NCBI GenBank assembly: GCA_029945985.1
Contig: JAQSDP010000086.1
Span: forward strand, 1-6,878
Direction: 5' to 3'
Source: a bacterium
GTDB lineage: Bacteria > Acidobacteriota > Blastocatellia > Pyrinomonadales > Pyrinomonadaceae
DNA: 6,878 bases
Part shown: positions 5,913 through 6,878 of the stretch, in pieces
How positions within the stretch are numbered: the stretch's first letter is position 1
Layout of the letters: every line of letters begins with the position of its first letter
Position numbers and translations under genes: made by a program
The notes under the pieces: generated by a model
What the model was told of the DNA's origin: nothing
Databases searched by the model: none
What the model saw: the letters and a program-made list of their open reading frames with translations, nothing else

Positions 5913-6329
5913 ATGCGACACCGGAATCTGGTTTTTGCGGCATTTTTTGGATTAATAGCAGCGTTTACTGCACATTCGCAGGCCATCGATCTTACTCTTG
6001 GCCCCGACGGATCTCAGGCGGATCGCGGCTTAAGAGACGGACGAAAGGCGAACTCACTGTATCCGCAGGTGATGGGCAGAGTGACCGACTTTGCCGGCCG
6101 GAGCGTCAATGCCGCCGAAATTCGGTTCATTGGCGTCGAGTTTGACGAGGTCGTAAGCGTTCGGACGAATGCTTTCGGATTCTACCAGGTTGCGGACCTA
6201 GCCCCGGGGCACAGCTATTTCGTTTCGGTTCATCATCGCAGGTATCTATTTCTTGTTGCCCCCGGGACCGAAGTCTTGGCCGGGAATAAGCCCACGGTAA
6301 TGGATTTCCTGGGCGAGTTGAGTAGATAG
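5913..6329 (+). CDS. Exported single-domain carboxypeptidase-regulatory-like protein
   Basis: The 138-residue protein has a Sec signal peptide (1-24: MRHRN, then the hydrophobic stretch LVFAAFFGLIAAF, cleavage after S-Q-A). A short linker follows, then one carboxypeptidase-regulatory-like beta-sandwich domain (about 53-115). The domain pattern is VMGRVTDFAGRSVNAAEIRF, then VRTNAFGFYQVADLAPGHSYFV: G-x-V-x-D...G-x-x-V-x-x-A-x-I followed by T-N-x-x-G-x-Y-x-x-x-x-L-x-P-G. This fold is common at the N-termini of TonB-dependent receptors and on secreted peptidases in Acidobacteriota. Here it stands alone with no catalytic or barrel domain, so it is probably a periplasmic or surface accessory protein of unknown partner. 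It is the only gene of normal size on the plus strand, divergent from typA. Domain call strong, role unknown. Confidence 0.85.
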   Translation: MRHRNLVFAAFFGLIAAFTAHSQAIDLTLGPDGSQADRGLRDGRKANSLYPQVMGRVTDFAGRSVNAAEIRFIGVEFDEVVSVRTNAFGFYQVADLAPGHSYFVSVHHRRYLFLVAPGTEVLAGNKPTVMDFLGELSR

Positions 6330-6398
6330 GCCATCTAGCGAAGCTCAATCGAGCATCAGCCACAAGGAGCGAAATACGGCCACCGCTAGACTGCCATC

Positions 6399-6426
6399 TA
6401 TGAGGTTGCCCGTATGAGGTTACACG
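6399..6426. repeat. Two adjacent copies of a 14-bp direct repeat
   Basis: TATGAGGTTGCCCG (6399-6412) is followed with no gap by TATGAGGTTACACG (6413-6426); 12 of 14 bases agree. An inverted ACCTCAT at 6466-6472 could pair with the ATGAGGT core of either copy. It lies in the 167-bp gap between the ends of two convergent genes, where I see no gene and no clear terminator. Confidence 0.6.
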
Positions 6427-6496
6427 TGCGGGGTAGCGAAAGGCTTGGCGCGGCTTAACTTCTCGACCTCATGGATCCGCCGAGAGAACTAAAGGG

Positions 6497-6878
6497 CTAC
6501 ACGGCAGCCTCTTCTTCACCTAATTTCCGCAGAGCCAACACCTGATCGACAATCAGTCCGGGTTCGAAGGGTTTGGTCAGATACCGGTGGAAGCCCGCCT
6601 CGAATGCTTTTTGGCGACTTTCGGCTGAGGCGAACGCGCTGAGCGCTAGTGCAGGGATCTGGCCGCCTTTTTCGGCCGGAAGCTGCCGAATTCGCTCCAT
6701 TAGCGAATAACCGTCTTCTTCCGGCATAGCAAGGTCGGAGATAATGATGTCGGGCCGTTTCGATCTCGTATCGTTTAGAAGGCTCATTGCCGCACGGGCC
6801 GAATCCGCCGCACGGACGGAAGCACCGCTCTGCTCCAAAAATAGCTGCAGCACCTCGCGCGAATCCGGATCGTCTTCG
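6497..6878 (-). CDS. Response-regulator receiver (REC) domain, C-terminal part, 5' end beyond the window
   Basis: The frame is open to the right edge. The visible part begins EDDPDSREVLQLFLEQSGA, the first strand and acidic pocket of a REC domain, so the protein starts outside the window; the GTG at 6851-6853 lies inside the domain and is not the start. Counting from the edge, the phosphoacceptor is D48 in IISDLAMPEEDGY (codon 6734-6736), the switch Ser is S80 in LALSAFA, and the conserved Lys is K102 in YLTKPFEP. The protein ends about 20 residues after the domain (LRKLGEEEAAV, stop TAG), with no DNA-binding or enzymatic output domain. The 'GGQIPALALSAFA...EAGFHRYLTKPFEP' style is typical of the C-terminal receiver of hybrid histidine kinases, so this may be a kinase tail; a stand-alone CheY-like regulator is the alternative. 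Confidence 0.9.
   Translation of the reverse strand, partial: EDDPDSREVLQLFLEQSGASVRAADSARAAMSLLNDTRSKRPDIIISDLAMPEEDGYSLMERIRQLPAEKGGQIPALALSAFASAESRQKAFEAGFHRYLTKPFEPGLIVDQVLALRKLGEEEAAV

Noticed and set aside
6343..6354. GCTC-AATC-GAGC hairpin after the gene ending at 6329
   Set aside because: The stem has only four pairs and no U-rich tail follows, so it is not a supported terminator.
6497..6853. Response regulator starting at GTG 6853
   Set aside because: The frame continues upstream to the window edge with EDDPDSRE, the expected REC beta-1/acidic pocket, so the GTG is internal and the gene is truncated by the window.

Overview
The window looks like a chromosomal segment from an Acidobacteriota bacterium, most likely Blastocatellia/Pyrinomonadales. 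This is inferred from the mix of protein types: a secreted S9/TolB-like peptidase with the 'MRGPELVGYEP' N-terminus, an exported protein with a single carboxypeptidase-regulatory-like domain, an e(P4)-type phosphatase, and a REC domain resembling the tail of a hybrid kinase. It is not proven by a marker gene. I see no phage, IS, CRISPR or RNA-gene signature.

Layout. 1-360 (minus): N-terminal part of a secreted S9-type peptidase, cut by the window edge. 455-1282 (minus): exported HAD-family acid phosphatase/5'-nucleotidase of the lipoprotein e(P4) type. 1329-1478 (plus): a 49-residue, very acidic, Tyr-containing small protein that overlaps the MATE gene tail to tail. 1470-2951 (minus): MATE-family efflux transporter. 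3055-3438 (minus): small DoxX-family membrane protein. 3435-3839 (minus): a broken SRPBCC/AHSA1-domain gene whose last codon overlaps the doxX start (ATGA). 3868-3897: intrinsic terminator for typA. 3927-5738 (minus): translational GTPase TypA/BipA. 5739-5912: divergent control region. 5913-6329 (plus): exported carboxypeptidase-regulatory-like domain protein. 6330-6496: short gap with a 14-bp tandem repeat. 6497-6878 (minus): response-regulator receiver domain, cut by the window edge.

The genes are mostly unrelated single-gene units. The phosphatase, MATE gene and typA each have a plausible -10 element of their own, and typA also has a terminator. The one clear operon relic is AHSA1-doxX, where the upstream partner has decayed and the downstream gene is intact. 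The most notable points are this previously unannotated multi-lesion pseudogene, the small acidic protein that may be translated from a leaderless mRNA, and two places where -10 hexamers on opposite strands overlap in a near-palindromic A/T block. I found no convincing new multi-gene system.
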